Part shown: positions 35,295-43,863 of the stretch, piece by piece
Position numbering within the stretch: position 1 is the first letter of the stretch
Layout: each line of letters starts with the position of its first letter
DNA from: Actinomycetota bacterium
Lineage (GTDB): Bacteria > Actinomycetota > Actinomycetes > Nanopelagicales > Nanopelagicaceae
DNA: 47,008 nucleotides
NCBI GenBank assembly: GCA_010030895.1
Contig: RHBS01000003.1
Location: forward strand, 1 to 47,008
Reading direction: 5' to 3'
Notes under the pieces: model-generated
Database searches by the model: none
What the model was told of the DNA's origin: nothing
Seen by the model: only the letters and a program-made list of their open reading frames with translations
Program-made: the position numbers and the translations under genes

Positions 35295-35315
35295 CCCCGA
35301 TTTCTATTCTGGGGG
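35295..35315 (+). promoter_or_regulatory. Putative RBS-sequestering hairpin of the FMN riboswitch
   Basis: CCCC (35295-35298) can pair with GGGG of the GGGGGC ribosome binding site (35311-35316) just before the ribD ATG at 35322. No terminator with a U-tract lies between the aptamer and ribD, so control is probably at translation initiation. The antisequestering partner was not identified. Confidence 0.4.
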
Positions 35316-35321
35316 CGCTTT

Positions 35322-36311
35322 ATGGATTACTCAGCTTTAATGGCACAAGCCGATGAGTTATCCCTGCTTGGTTTAGGAAAAACATCTCCAAATCCAATTG
35401 TTGGTGCACTAATTGTTGATGAATCAGGCTACGTAATAGCACAAGATTTTCACGATGGTGGCTTGCACGCCGAAGCTAAAGTAATAAAAAAAGTTGGCAA
35501 AATTCCAAAGGGTGCAACATTAATTACAACATTAGAACCTTGTAATCACCATGGAAAGACACCGCCATGCTCAGAATTAATAATTGATTCAGGAATTAGA
35601 AAAGTTGTCTACTCAGTTTCAGATCAAAATTTAGTTGCAAAAGGTGGCGCAGACCGCTTGAAAAGTGCCGGCATCGAGGTTGTTGGTGGCGTACTAAAAG
35701 AAAGAGTGAGTCATTCAAATAGGTTTTGGTTAAATAAAATAGTCAATCATCGCCCATACTTTATTTGGAAGATTGGAATGACTCTCGATGGAAAAATTTC
35801 AGCCCAAGATGGAAGTTCTAAGTGGATAACAAGTGAAGCCTCTCGAATGCAAGTTTCTAAATTAAGAGGGCAATCTGACTTAATTTTAATTGGGACAGGT
35901 ACAGCATTAGCCGATAATCCTTCATTGAATTCAAAGGAAGAAAATGCCAATCAGCCAAAGAGATTAGTTATGGGCAATCGAGTCATACCTAATACTCATA
36001 ACCTAAATGATGGAACTGCCCCAACTTTCTTCTTGCAGAGTCATGAAATATCTGACCTCTTGGATTTACTTGAAAAACTTGAGGTAAACCAAGTTTTAGT
36101 CGAATCTGGTGCAACATTGGGCACGTTTTTGGTTAAATCTGATGTAGTAGATGAGATTCATATCTATTTGAATCCATCTTTATTAGGCACTGGACAAAGT
36201 TTTATTGGTGACTTAGGCATAAATTCATTGGAAAATAGAATTAACTTCAAAATTTACAGCTCCGAGATAGTTGATACAGATCTAAAAATAATCTTAGTTA
36301 AGGATCAATAA
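35322..36311 (+). CDS. ribD: Riboflavin biosynthesis deaminase-reductase RibD
   Basis: Bifunctional pyrimidine deaminase and reductase, 329 aa from the ATG at 35322 (MDYSALMAQADELSLLGLGK), which has GGGGGC about 6 nt upstream. The frame extends to 35259, but those residues fall in the riboswitch expression platform. The N-terminal deaminase shows zinc motifs LHAEAKVIK and LEPCNHHGKTPPCSELI. The C-terminal reductase has WKIGMTLDGKISAQDGSSKW, LRGQSDLILIGTGTALADNP and LVESGATLGTF. Its stop overlaps the next start (TAATG at 36309-36313). First gene of the FMN-regulated operon. Confidence 0.95.
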   Translation: MDYSALMAQADELSLLGLGKTSPNPIVGALIVDESGYVIAQDFHDGGLHAEAKVIKKVGKIPKGATLITTLEPCNHHGKTPPCSELIIDSGIRKVVYSVSDQNLVAKGGADRLKSAGIEVVGGVLKERVSHSNRFWLNKIVNHRPYFIWKIGMTLDGKISAQDGSSKWITSEASRMQVSKLRGQSDLILIGTGTALADNPSLNSKEENANQPKRLVMGNRVIPNTHNLNDGTAPTFFLQSHEISDLLDLLEKLEVNQVLVESGATLGTFLVKSDVVDEIHIYLNPSLLGTGQSFIGDLGINSLENRINFKIYSSEIVDTDLKIILVKDQ

Positions 36312-36913
36312 TGTTTACAGGATTAATACAAGAGGTCGGGGTTGTTAAAAACATTATTACTCAAAAAGACTCTGCCAAAATTGAGATAAATTGCAGCTCT
36401 TCTAAAGATGAATTAAAAGTTGGTGATTCAATCGCTGTAAATGGTGCATGCTTAACGGCAACTGAGGTCACAGATTTTGGCTTCACAGCAGATGTTATGA
36501 CTAAAACTTTGGAGTTAACTGCTTTAGGGCAATTAAAGATTGGTGATTCATTAAACCTGGAATTGGCTATGAAATTCAGTGATCGTATAGGTGGACATTT
36601 AGTTCAAGGACATGTAGATACGGCAGCTAAAATTGTAAGCATTGCCCCATCTAAAGAATGGACAAAATTACAGATAGTTCTTCCAGGGCATCTACTTAAG
36701 TATGTTGTCGCTCAAGGTTCAATCTGTTTGGATGGTGTTTCACTAACTATCGGTGAAATTGAAACAAATTTGATAACAGTTTGGCTAATTCCTAAAACAT
36801 TAGAAAAAACTAACTTATCTAGTAAAAAAGTGGGAGATCTAGTAAATGTCGAAGTAGACCTATTAGCTAAGTATGTAGAAAGACAGTCAAATGGTGGTCG
36901 AAGCAATGACTAA
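36311..36913 (+). CDS. ribE: Riboflavin synthase alpha subunit
   Basis: Converts two lumazine molecules to riboflavin. A 200 aa protein with two homologous lumazine-binding barrels: MFTGLIQEVGVVKNI with VNGACLTATEV in the first, and GHLVQGHVDTAAKI with SICLDGVSLTIGE in the second, then LIPKTLEKTNL and DLLAKYVERQ. The start overlaps the ribD stop by one base and the end overlaps ribBA by 8 bp. Standard length. Confidence 0.95.
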   Translation: MFTGLIQEVGVVKNIITQKDSAKIEINCSSSKDELKVGDSIAVNGACLTATEVTDFGFTADVMTKTLELTALGQLKIGDSLNLELAMKFSDRIGGHLVQGHVDTAAKIVSIAPSKEWTKLQIVLPGHLLKYVVAQGSICLDGVSLTIGEIETNLITVWLIPKTLEKTNLSSKKVGDLVNVEVDLLAKYVERQSNGGRSND

Positions 36914-38111
36914 TAATTCAAGATTAGCTTTAGATGACTATCGCTCTGGTCGAATGATCATTGTTACCGATGATGAAAATCGGGAAAATGAAGCAGACCT
37001 TGTTTTTTCTGCTCAATTCGCTACTCAAGAAAAACTAGCATTCATGATTCGCCACACCTCAGGTGTTATCTGTGTGGCAATAACATCTGAAAGAGCAAGA
37101 ACTCTTGATTTGCCTCAAATGATTTCAAATAATCAAGATCTCAAACGTACAGCTTTTACAGTTTCCGTTGATTATAAGTCTGAATTAACCACAGGAATTA
37201 GCGCAAAAGAGCGAGCAAATACCATCTTGGCAATTGCTAACAATAAAACTAAAGCAAATGATTTTGTCAGACCAGGACATATTTTCCCACTGGTAGCAGA
37301 CAGAGCTTTACTTAAGGGCAGATCTGGACATACTGAAGCTGCAGTTGCACTTAGCATATTGGCAGGCCAACCACCTGTTGGAGTTTTATCTGAATTAGTA
37401 AATGATGATGGCACCATGATGACTGGTAATAGTGTTTCTGAGTTTGCTGCGGCTAATAAGTTGCAAATAATCAGCATTGCAGAGCTAACAAAGTATTTCA
37501 TTGAAGCTAATCCAGTTTTAGAGCAAGATGTTGTTAAGTATGAATGGAGTGATTTACCGAGAAAAAATAATACTTGGAAGATTGCAACAGATTTTGGCTC
37601 AAATGGTCAAACGCATGCAATTTTGTCATACGGAAAGATCCACTCAAAAGGAATGTTAGTTAGAGTACATTCTGAATGTTTAACTGGTGAAATATTTGGC
37701 TCTACCCGATGTGATTGCGGTGAGCAATTGAGTAAGGCTATGGAAGAAATAGAGCGAGCTGGAAGTGGATTAATTATTTATTTAAGAGGTCATGAAGGAC
37801 GAGGAATTGGACTTTCTGAAAAAATAAAAGCTTACAAATTACAAGATGAAGGGTTAGATACAGTAGAAGCTAATTTGGCACTTGGCCATGGCGCAGATAT
37901 GCGCTCCTGGGAAGATGCAGCATTGATTTTGAGAAATCTTAATATTTCACAGATTAATTTATTAACAAATAATCCCGCAAAGATAGCAGCACTTGCCGGT
38001 GAATCCATAGAGGTCACCCAGGTACCATTAGTGATTCCTGAAAATTCCACAAACAAGAAATATTTGAATACAAAAAGAAGTAAACTAAATCATATTATGA
38101 AGGAAATATAA
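36906..38111 (+). CDS. ribBA: RibBA: 3,4-DHBP synthase / GTP cyclohydrolase II
   Basis: Bifunctional enzyme that supplies both riboflavin precursors. I prefer the ATG at 36906 (GGTGG 8 nt upstream; overlaps ribE by 8 bp) to the ATG at 36891; 401 aa. The N-terminal DHBP synthase has DDENRENEADLVF, the catalytic RPGHIFPLVA and GRSGHTEAAV, and TGISAKERANTI. The C-terminal cyclohydrolase has HSECLTGEIFGSTRCDCGEQ (zinc cysteines), RGHEGRGIGLSEKI and NLALGHGADMRSW, with a reduced tail in place of the long NNP segment. Co-translated with ribH by a 1 bp overlap at 38111. Confidence 0.95.
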   Translation: MTNNSRLALDDYRSGRMIIVTDDENRENEADLVFSAQFATQEKLAFMIRHTSGVICVAITSERARTLDLPQMISNNQDLKRTAFTVSVDYKSELTTGISAKERANTILAIANNKTKANDFVRPGHIFPLVADRALLKGRSGHTEAAVALSILAGQPPVGVLSELVNDDGTMMTGNSVSEFAAANKLQIISIAELTKYFIEANPVLEQDVVKYEWSDLPRKNNTWKIATDFGSNGQTHAILSYGKIHSKGMLVRVHSECLTGEIFGSTRCDCGEQLSKAMEEIERAGSGLIIYLRGHEGRGIGLSEKIKAYKLQDEGLDTVEANLALGHGADMRSWEDAALILRNLNISQINLLTNNPAKIAALAGESIEVTQVPLVIPENSTNKKYLNTKRSKLNHIMKEI

Positions 38112-38578
38112 TGACTGGATCATCCCCGAAGATTAAGGTTTTAGATGGATCAAGCCTTAATGCTTCAATAGTTACATCTAGTTGGCATTCAGATGTATGT
38201 GAGGCATTAATAACTGGTGCAAAAAGAGCGTTAACCCAGGCAGGGTGCAAAAAAGTCTTAGTTCATAAAGTATCTGGTTCTTTTGAAATTCCACTAGCCT
38301 CACAAAAATTACTTGATGCAGGCTCTGATTTAGTAGTGGCGGTTGGATTAATATTGAAGGGTGATACACCACATTTTGACTATGTCTGTCAAGGAGTAAC
38401 AAGTGGGATTATGCAAGTATCACTTACGAGAAATAAGCCAATTGGTTTTGGAATTTTGATGTGCGAGAGTTTAAATCAGGCATATGAACGATCAGGGTTA
38501 TCAGAAGGCGAAGAGAATAAAGGATTTGAAGCTGCAGTAGCAGCTCTAAACCTAGCTATTGAATATAAAAATCTCTAA
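38111..38578 (+). CDS. ribH: 6,7-dimethyl-8-ribityllumazine synthase
   Basis: Condenses the two RibBA/RibD products into lumazine. A 155 aa protein with IVTSSWHSDVCEALITGAKR, HKVSGSFEIPLASQKLLDAG, VVAVGLILKGDTPHFDYVCQ (proton-transfer His before FDY) and GFGILMCESLNQAYERSG, which has small changes from the usual GVLT motif. Normal length for an icosahedral or pentameric subunit. Last gene of the riboflavin operon. 41 bp separate it from the convergent pirin gene, with no strong terminator seen. Confidence 0.94.
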   Translation: MTGSSPKIKVLDGSSLNASIVTSSWHSDVCEALITGAKRALTQAGCKKVLVHKVSGSFEIPLASQKLLDAGSDLVVAVGLILKGDTPHFDYVCQGVTSGIMQVSLTRNKPIGFGILMCESLNQAYERSGLSEGEENKGFEAAVAALNLAIEYKNL

Positions 38579-38619
38579 AAATTTAGTGAGTGGCCTTTAG
38601 AGAAAAACTTACTGAAAGT

Positions 38620-39669
38620 TTAACTTTCCTGTAATTCCTCTGGTGTCCCATGAACTCCCGTTAAATCTGCACCTAATTTATAGCCAATCCCATCTCTTTG
38701 AAGGGGGCGTTTTGATTTGTCCCAATTTGGCGGTACAACACCAAGCACGCCTTTTTGAAAATCATCAAATGCTTTTAGAACCTCAGACTTTGTGTTCATT
38801 ACAAATGGACCCATCCAAGCTACAGGCTCTTTTATTGGTTGCCCGCCAAGAATTAATACATCAAGCTCTGGCGATTTTGAATCTTGAGTCTTATTTGCGG
38901 AAATGACAATTAAATCTCCATCACGATAGGTAATCAATTGGCCTGTGGTGACCGTATGTTTTTCATCTCCGACACTCCCATTACCATTTAGTACATAAGC
39001 AAGAGCGTTATAACTCTTATTCCATGGCAATCTTAATTCGGCTCCTGGTTGTAAGGTGGCATGAACTAATGTAATTGGAGTTTGAGTTGATCCAGGTCCT
39101 TTAAATCCATCAATCTCACCAGCAATAACTCGTAGAAGTGCGCCACCATCCGCTGATGATAAAAGTGCAACATCTGATGCAACTAGGTGTTGATAAGCCG
39201 GAGGTGACCATTTTTTTGCCGCAGGTAAATTTACCCAAAGTTGAAATCCATGGAATAGACCGCCACTTACCACCAAATGTTCTGGTGGAGTTTCAATGTG
39301 CAAAATTCCACTACCGGCAGTCATCCATTGAGTATCTCCGTTAGAGATAGTTCCACCACCGCCATGGTTATCATAATGATCAAATATTCCATCAATAATG
39401 TATGTAACAGTCTCAAATCCACGATGCGGATGCCATGGGGTTCCTTTTGGCTCACCAGGTGCGTACTCAACTTCACCCATTTGATCAAGGTGGATAAATG
39501 GATCTAGGTCAGCTAGATCTACACCTGCAAATGCTCGCCTTACTGGAAAACCTTCTCCTTCATGACCTTGAGGCGCGGTTGTAATGCTTTTAACTTTACG
39601 AGCTCTAGCGGAGGGATTGGAAAGTACTCTAGGCAAAATTGTTATATCTTTAACAGTTACTGCTGGCAC
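38620..39669 (-). CDS. Pirin family cupin protein
   Basis: A 349 aa bicupin. The N-terminal metal-binding motif is PHRGFETVTYIIDGIFDHYD then NGDTQWMTAGSGILHIETPP, typical of pirins, in which three His and one Glu bind iron. The C-terminal cupin contains NAYVLNG-like NALAYVLNGNGSVG and a final LGVVPPNWD. Some pirins have quercetinase activity and others act as redox-sensing regulators; the function here is not decidable. The GTG start at 39669 is preceded by GGAGAG on the minus strand. It sits 59 bp downstream of pntB and could be the last gene of that operon. Confidence 0.9.
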   Translation of the reverse strand: MPAVTVKDITILPRVLSNPSARARKVKSITTAPQGHEGEGFPVRRAFAGVDLADLDPFIHLDQMGEVEYAPGEPKGTPWHPHRGFETVTYIIDGIFDHYDNHGGGGTISNGDTQWMTAGSGILHIETPPEHLVVSGGLFHGFQLWVNLPAAKKWSPPAYQHLVASDVALLSSADGGALLRVIAGEIDGFKGPGSTQTPITLVHATLQPGAELRLPWNKSYNALAYVLNGNGSVGDEKHTVTTGQLITYRDGDLIVISANKTQDSKSPELDVLILGGQPIKEPVAWMGPFVMNTKSEVLKAFDDFQKGVLGVVPPNWDKSKRPLQRDGIGYKLGADLTGVHGTPEELQES

Positions 39670-39728
39670 AATCTCTCCAATGCTTTGTCAACTAAATTAT
39701 ATAACTGCTAAATCTGTTTAAATATTCC

Positions 39729-41114
39729 TTACAATGATTTTAAGGAGCTAACTACCTTAGTTAGCGAATCTTTTGCATCTCCGAAAAGTAAAGTCGTTTT
39801 TGAATCATAAAGTAGCTCATTTTCGATTCCAGCAAAACCTGGGCGCATTGATCTCTTCAAAAAGATCACATTTCCAGCAAGGGATACATCCAAAATAGGC
39901 ATGCCATAGATTGGACATCCTGGGGTGGTTTTTGCCGCTGGATTTACTACATCGTTAGCTCCAACTACTAATACGACATCTGTTTGTGGAAAGGTTGGAT
40001 TAATCTCTTCCATCTCAACTAATTGTTCATATGGAACATTTGCCTCAGCAAGTAAAACATTCATATGACCTGGCATACGTCCGGCAACTGGATGAATTCC
40101 ATATGCAACCTCTACACCTTTTGCGCTTAGTAGATCTGCCAACTCTCGAACTGTGTGTTGAGCTTGGGCAACTGCTAAACCAAATCCAGGCACTATCACT
40201 ACACGTTGGGCGTAATTAAGAAGTATTGCAACATCCTCAGCAGATCCTGACTTAACTGGTCGTGTCTCTGCACTCCCAGCGCTTTGCTGAGCAGTTGCAG
40301 TAAATGCACCGAACAAGGTTCCAAACAGCGATCTACCCATAGCCTCAGCCATTAATTTTGTAAGAATTGTGCCCGAAGCACCAACTAATGTTCCGGCAAT
40401 TATTAGAAGTGTAGTTTGCAAAACATAACCAGAAGCCGCAACAGTTAATCCAGTAAATGCATTTAGTAATGAGATTACAATTGGAACATCTGCTCCACCT
40501 ACGGGTAATACAAACAAAATTCCGAAAATTAACGAAAGCAAACCATTAATCAAAAGCGGCGTAGTTCCACCACTTGCAATAACCCAACCACCACTAAGTA
40601 ATACCCCAATTAGAGTTAAGCCAATTATTTGCCTACCAAATGGGAAAATTACAGGACGTGTTGTCATAAGCTCCTGGAGTTTTAGGAATGTAACAATTGA
40701 ACCTGAAAATGAAACACAGCCAACAATTACGGTAAAGACGGTTGCAATAACTACCGCGGTAGTGGCATCACTTCCTAACTTCAGGTATTCAACAATTGCA
40801 ACTAAGGCAGCTGCCCCGCCACCGACACCGTTAAACAATGCGACCAATTGCGGCATCTGAGTCATTTGGACTTTTCTGGCAGCTGGTACACCAACTAAAA
40901 CTCCAAATCCAATCGCAGATAAAATCAGTGTTTGATTGTTTAAGGCCCTACCTTCATTTGCGTAAAAGAAAACAATTACTGAGGCCACCGTTGCACCCAA
41001 TGCTCCGATGAGATTTCCTCTCCGGGCAGATTTGGGTGAAGATAAACCTTTCAGAGCCAGGATGAAGCAAATACCGGCCGCTAAGCCAATTAAATCATAG
41101 ATATTGCGACTCAT
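39729..41114 (-). CDS. pntB: NAD(P) transhydrogenase subunit beta
   Basis: Membrane and NADP-binding subunit of the proton-translocating transhydrogenase, 461 aa. It has about eight or nine helices in the first 270 residues (LIGLAAGICFILALKGL; VASVIVFFYA; GVLLSGGWVIASGG), then the cytosolic NADP(H) domain III: IVPGFGLAVAQAQHTVRELA, YGIHPVAGRMPGHMNVLLAE, VLVVGANDVVNPAA. It uses the proton gradient to drive NADPH formation, possibly from rhodopsin or respiration. ATGA overlap with pntAB upstream. Confidence 0.96.
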   Translation of the reverse strand: MSRNIYDLIGLAAGICFILALKGLSSPKSARRGNLIGALGATVASVIVFFYANEGRALNNQTLILSAIGFGVLVGVPAARKVQMTQMPQLVALFNGVGGGAAALVAIVEYLKLGSDATTAVVIATVFTVIVGCVSFSGSIVTFLKLQELMTTRPVIFPFGRQIIGLTLIGVLLSGGWVIASGGTTPLLINGLLSLIFGILFVLPVGGADVPIVISLLNAFTGLTVAASGYVLQTTLLIIAGTLVGASGTILTKLMAEAMGRSLFGTLFGAFTATAQQSAGSAETRPVKSGSAEDVAILLNYAQRVVIVPGFGLAVAQAQHTVRELADLLSAKGVEVAYGIHPVAGRMPGHMNVLLAEANVPYEQLVEMEEINPTFPQTDVVLVVGANDVVNPAAKTTPGCPIYGMPILDVSLAGNVIFLKRSMRPGFAGIENELLYDSKTTLLFGDAKDSLTKVVSSLKSL

Positions 41115-41440
41115 TTGCTATCACCAAAATCTTTTTTTGGCTTTGACTTGCCCTTAAACATTTGCAACATTCGATCTGTAACTACAAATCCTCCAACCAT
41201 GTTTATGGTGGCGAGAATTACCGCAGCAATCGCAAGCGTAATTTCAAGGGTAGTTTTGGCATGATCTGCAACTACAATTGCTCCTACCAATATAACTCCA
41301 TGAATTGCATTAGCACCACTCATAAGAGGGGTGTGTAATGTAGTAGAAACTTTGGAAACTACCTCAAAGCCAACAAATACTGAGAGCAAAAATATGGCAA
41401 GAAGAGCGATTTCATTACTCATTAATTCACTACTCATCAT
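41111..41440 (-). CDS. pntAB: NAD(P) transhydrogenase subunit alpha 2 (membrane part)
   Basis: A 109 aa membrane segment of the alpha subunit, here a separate protein as in Rhodospirillum-type three-gene operons. Three helices: LLAIFLLSVFVGFEVVS, ANAIHGVILVGAIVV and ITLAIAAVILATINMVGGF, ending in a short basic tail (KGKSKPKKDF). Starts by a 4 bp overlap with pntAA, ends with a 4 bp overlap with pntB. Confidence 0.94.
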   Translation of the reverse strand: MMSSELMSNEIALLAIFLLSVFVGFEVVSKVSTTLHTPLMSGANAIHGVILVGAIVVADHAKTTLEITLAIAAVILATINMVGGFVVTDRMLQMFKGKSKPKKDFGDSK

Positions 41441-42561
41441 TTGCCCTTCTCTCTTCTAATGCCGTTATGAGTCAAGGTAGCTGAATCAATAATTTCATCT
41501 GAAAAATCTGGAGCTATTTCACCAGTTGCTTTTCCATCAACGCTCTTATTCATTAGTAAAAGTAGATTTACAACATTCCGAGAGAACAACATCGAGGCAT
41601 GGTAAGCCAATTGGCTGGGTACATCTTTACCTCCCCAAATTTTCACACCATTATTTGTTGTGATGATCTCTCCAGCAACTGATCCTTCAACATTACCGCC
41701 ACTTTCTGCGGCTAGATCAACAACTACTGAACCAGGAGCCATTTGAGAAACCATATTTGAAGTAACCAATCTCGGAGCAGTTCTGCCAGGCACAGATGCT
41801 GTTGTGATTAAAACATCAGCTGCTGCGACATATGGAGTTAATAAATCTCTCTGTTTGGCAGCACGTTCTTCGGTCATCTCTCTTGCGTAACCACCTGCTC
41901 CTTCGAGTGCTTCTAACTCCAATGAAATAAATTTTGCACCCATAGATTTAACTTCATCTGCCGAAGATGGTCGGACATCGTATGCTGAAACTACCGCTCC
42001 TAAACGTTTTGCAGTGGCAATAGCCTGCAAACCTGCAACACCTGCACCTAACACAATTACTTTTGCTGGAGTTACCGTGCCAGCTGCTGTCATTAGTAAT
42101 GGAAAAAATTTAGGGGAGAGCTCCGCAGCGATTAGTGCAGCTTTATATCCTGCACAAAGTGCTTGTGAGGTTAGTGCATCCATTGATTGAGCTCTAGATA
42201 TTCTAGGCACAAATTCAAGCGAGAGTGCTGTAATTGAGTTGGTTACTGCGGCCTCGATTGAATCACCTGCAGTTGTAGGTGATAGGAAAGATATGGTTAA
42301 TGCACCCTTTTTTAAAGTTTTTATTTGGGTAGGTGTTAATGGCTGGACCGACAAAACTACATCACTATTTGATAGAACCTCTGCAGATTTTACTTCTGCA
42401 CCCGCATCGATAAATTGTTTATCGGAGTATTGCGCAGCTACCCCAGCTCCAGACTCAATAACTACTTGGTGACCAGATTTGGTTAATTTAGAAATGATAT
42501 CCGGGACTAAAGCCACCCGTTTTTCGCCAGCTTTAATTTCTTTTGGAACTGCGATGCGCAT
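41437..42561 (-). CDS. pntAA: NAD(P) transhydrogenase subunit alpha 1 (NAD-binding)
   Basis: A 374 aa soluble NAD(H)-binding subunit related to alanine dehydrogenase. N-terminal MRIAVPKEIKAGEKRVALVP, Rossmann motif VIVLGAGVAGLQAIATAKRL followed by SAYDVRPS, then ITTASVPGRTAPRLV and VVDLAAESGGN. It lacks the membrane helices, which are in pntAB. TAAGGT on the minus strand lies 6 nt before the ATG and begins 2 bp after argF, so transcription of the pnt operon can start independently of argF. Confidence 0.95.
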   Translation of the reverse strand: MRIAVPKEIKAGEKRVALVPDIISKLTKSGHQVVIESGAGVAAQYSDKQFIDAGAEVKSAEVLSNSDVVLSVQPLTPTQIKTLKKGALTISFLSPTTAGDSIEAAVTNSITALSLEFVPRISRAQSMDALTSQALCAGYKAALIAAELSPKFFPLLMTAAGTVTPAKVIVLGAGVAGLQAIATAKRLGAVVSAYDVRPSSADEVKSMGAKFISLELEALEGAGGYAREMTEERAAKQRDLLTPYVAAADVLITTASVPGRTAPRLVTSNMVSQMAPGSVVVDLAAESGGNVEGSVAGEIITTNNGVKIWGGKDVPSQLAYHASMLFSRNVVNLLLLMNKSVDGKATGEIAPDFSDEIIDSATLTHNGIRREKGK

Positions 42562-42567
42562 TCGCCA

Positions 42568-42573
42568 ACCTTA
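42568..42573 (-). promoter_or_regulatory. -10 box TAAGGT before pntAA
   Basis: On the minus strand TAAGGT is followed by 6 nt and the pntAA ATG at 42561, the leaderless spacing seen elsewhere. It lies in the 13 bp gap after argF. Confidence 0.45.
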
Positions 42574-42574
42574 T

Positions 42575-43540
42575 CTAAACTTTACTTAAATTATTGCCGA
42601 CTAAATCACCTCTAGTTAGGTGATAGAGAAGTGCTTGAATCGTAGTCCTACGATGAAATGCTTGGCGCCAAACTACTGACTTAGGACCATCAATAACCTC
42701 AGCAGATACCTCTTCCCCCCTATGCGCTGGCAGACAGTGCATAAAAATGGAATCGGCTGCAGTTAATGCCATTAACTCTGGGGTAACCATAAATGGTTTA
42801 AGAGCTGCAAATTTTTCGATTCGATCAGATTCAGAATCTCCCATCGACATCCAAACATCTGTATAGATAACACTGGCACCAGTTGCCGCAAGCCTTACAT
42901 CATTTGTTACTTCAATTTTAGCCCCTGATTTTTTTGCAATTTCACTGGCTTGCTCAACAATTAAACTCTTTGGTGCCCATTTACCAGTTGGTGTAGCAAC
43001 AACTACGTGGGCTCCCATTATTGCACCCATAATTAACCAAGCATTGGCGACATTGTTCCCATCACCTACATATACAAATTTTCTCTCCTTTATATTTTTG
43101 CCAAACTTTTCTCTGATAGTCAACCAGTCCGCTAATAATTGAGTTGGATGATCATCATCAGTTAAAGCATTTATGACTGGGATTGAAGCAAATTTTCCAA
43201 GTTCATCAACATCAGATTGCGCAAATGTCCTAACTATAAGTGCACTGCAAAAACCAGAGATTATCTTCGCAGTATCTGAGATACTCTCTCCTCTTCCTAT
43301 TTGCAACTCATCACCGCGTAGAAAAACTGGTGTGCCCCCCAAGTGGGCAACTGCAGTCTCTGAAGCCAATCGAGTGCGAGTTGAAGATTTTGTCATATAA
43401 ATTGCAACAGTTCTTTTTGCTAAGGCCTTCTTTGAGCGCAGCGGATTGTTTGCAAATTTGGCTGCTGTATCTAGCAATAGCTCAACATCTGCTTTAGATA
43501 AGTCAGCAGTGCGTAAGAGATCCTTTAATTTCGTGCTCAC
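42575..43540 (-). CDS. argF: Ornithine carbamoyltransferase
   Basis: Makes citrulline from ornithine and carbamoyl phosphate. A 321 aa protein with MTKSSTRTRLASETAVAHLG (carbamoyl-phosphate STRT loop), FLRGDELQIGRGESISDT, NALTDDDHPTQLLADWLTIR and the ornithine site MHCLPAHRGEEVS. Normal size. The GTG start at 43540 has TACCAT 6 nt upstream on the minus strand and no Shine-Dalgarno. It is divergent from the DUF3039 gene by 40 bp and heads the minus-strand run argF-pntAA-pntAB-pntB-pirin. Confidence 0.95.
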   Translation of the reverse strand: MSTKLKDLLRTADLSKADVELLLDTAAKFANNPLRSKKALAKRTVAIYMTKSSTRTRLASETAVAHLGGTPVFLRGDELQIGRGESISDTAKIISGFCSALIVRTFAQSDVDELGKFASIPVINALTDDDHPTQLLADWLTIREKFGKNIKERKFVYVGDGNNVANAWLIMGAIMGAHVVVATPTGKWAPKSLIVEQASEIAKKSGAKIEVTNDVRLAATGASVIYTDVWMSMGDSESDRIEKFAALKPFMVTPELMALTAADSIFMHCLPAHRGEEVSAEVIDGPKSVVWRQAFHRRTTIQALLYHLTRGDLVGNNLSKV

Positions 43541-43546
43541 TGGTAA

Positions 43547-43552
43547 ATGGTA
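43547..43552 (-). promoter_or_regulatory. -10 box TACCAT before argF
   Basis: On the minus strand TACCAT is followed by 6 nt and the GTG at 43540. No -35 was recognised. Confidence 0.4.
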
Positions 43553-43568
43553 GGCGATATTTTTAGAT

Positions 43569-43574
43569 TAGGAT
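43569..43574 (+). promoter_or_regulatory. -10 box TAGGAT before the DUF3039 gene
   Basis: TAGGAT lies 6 nt before the ATG at 43581. The same position argues against the alternative TTG start at 43575. Confidence 0.45.
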
Positions 43575-43580
43575 TTGGCT

Positions 43581-43832
43581 ATGGGATTTTTAGATGATTT
43601 ACGCGGTAAATCTAGTAAATCAGGGGTACTCGAGGATGAAAAATTGGTACCTAATGATGAGGGCGATCACGAGAGATTTTCACATTACGTTGATAAAAAC
43701 AAGATCACAGAATCTGCGGTTACCGGAAGGCCAGTCCGAGCGCTTTGTGGCAAGAAGTGGATTCCAAATCGAGACCCTCAGAAATTTCCAATTTGTCCAA
43801 CATGTAAAGAGATTCACGCTCGCTTAAAGTAA
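43581..43832 (+). CDS. DUF3039 family protein
   Basis: An 83 aa protein (MGFLDDLRGKSSKSG) with the actinobacterial DUF3039 core ERFSHYVDKNKITESAVTGR, PVRALCGKKWIPNRDP and KFPICPTCKEIH; C-x2-C plus the upstream Cys suggest a metal site. Function unknown. I prefer the ATG at 43581 to an in-frame TTG at 43575 because of the -10 spacing. It is followed 31 bp later by the GH18-like gene on the same strand. Confidence 0.88.
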   Translation: MGFLDDLRGKSSKSGVLEDEKLVPNDEGDHERFSHYVDKNKITESAVTGRPVRALCGKKWIPNRDPQKFPICPTCKEIHARLK

Positions 43833-43850
43833 TTTCTCAGAATTTACCGA

Positions 43851-43856
43851 TACTCT
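43851..43856 (+). promoter_or_regulatory. -10 box TACTCT before the GH18-like gene
   Basis: TACTCT lies 7 nt before the ATG at 43864, implying a leaderless transcript separate from DUF3039. Confidence 0.4.
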
Positions 43857-43863
43857 AAAATTC

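Noticed and set aside
38600-38630. Terminator between ribH and pirin (AAAGT/ACTTT)
   Set aside because: Only a short AT stem overlapping the pirin stop; too weak to call.
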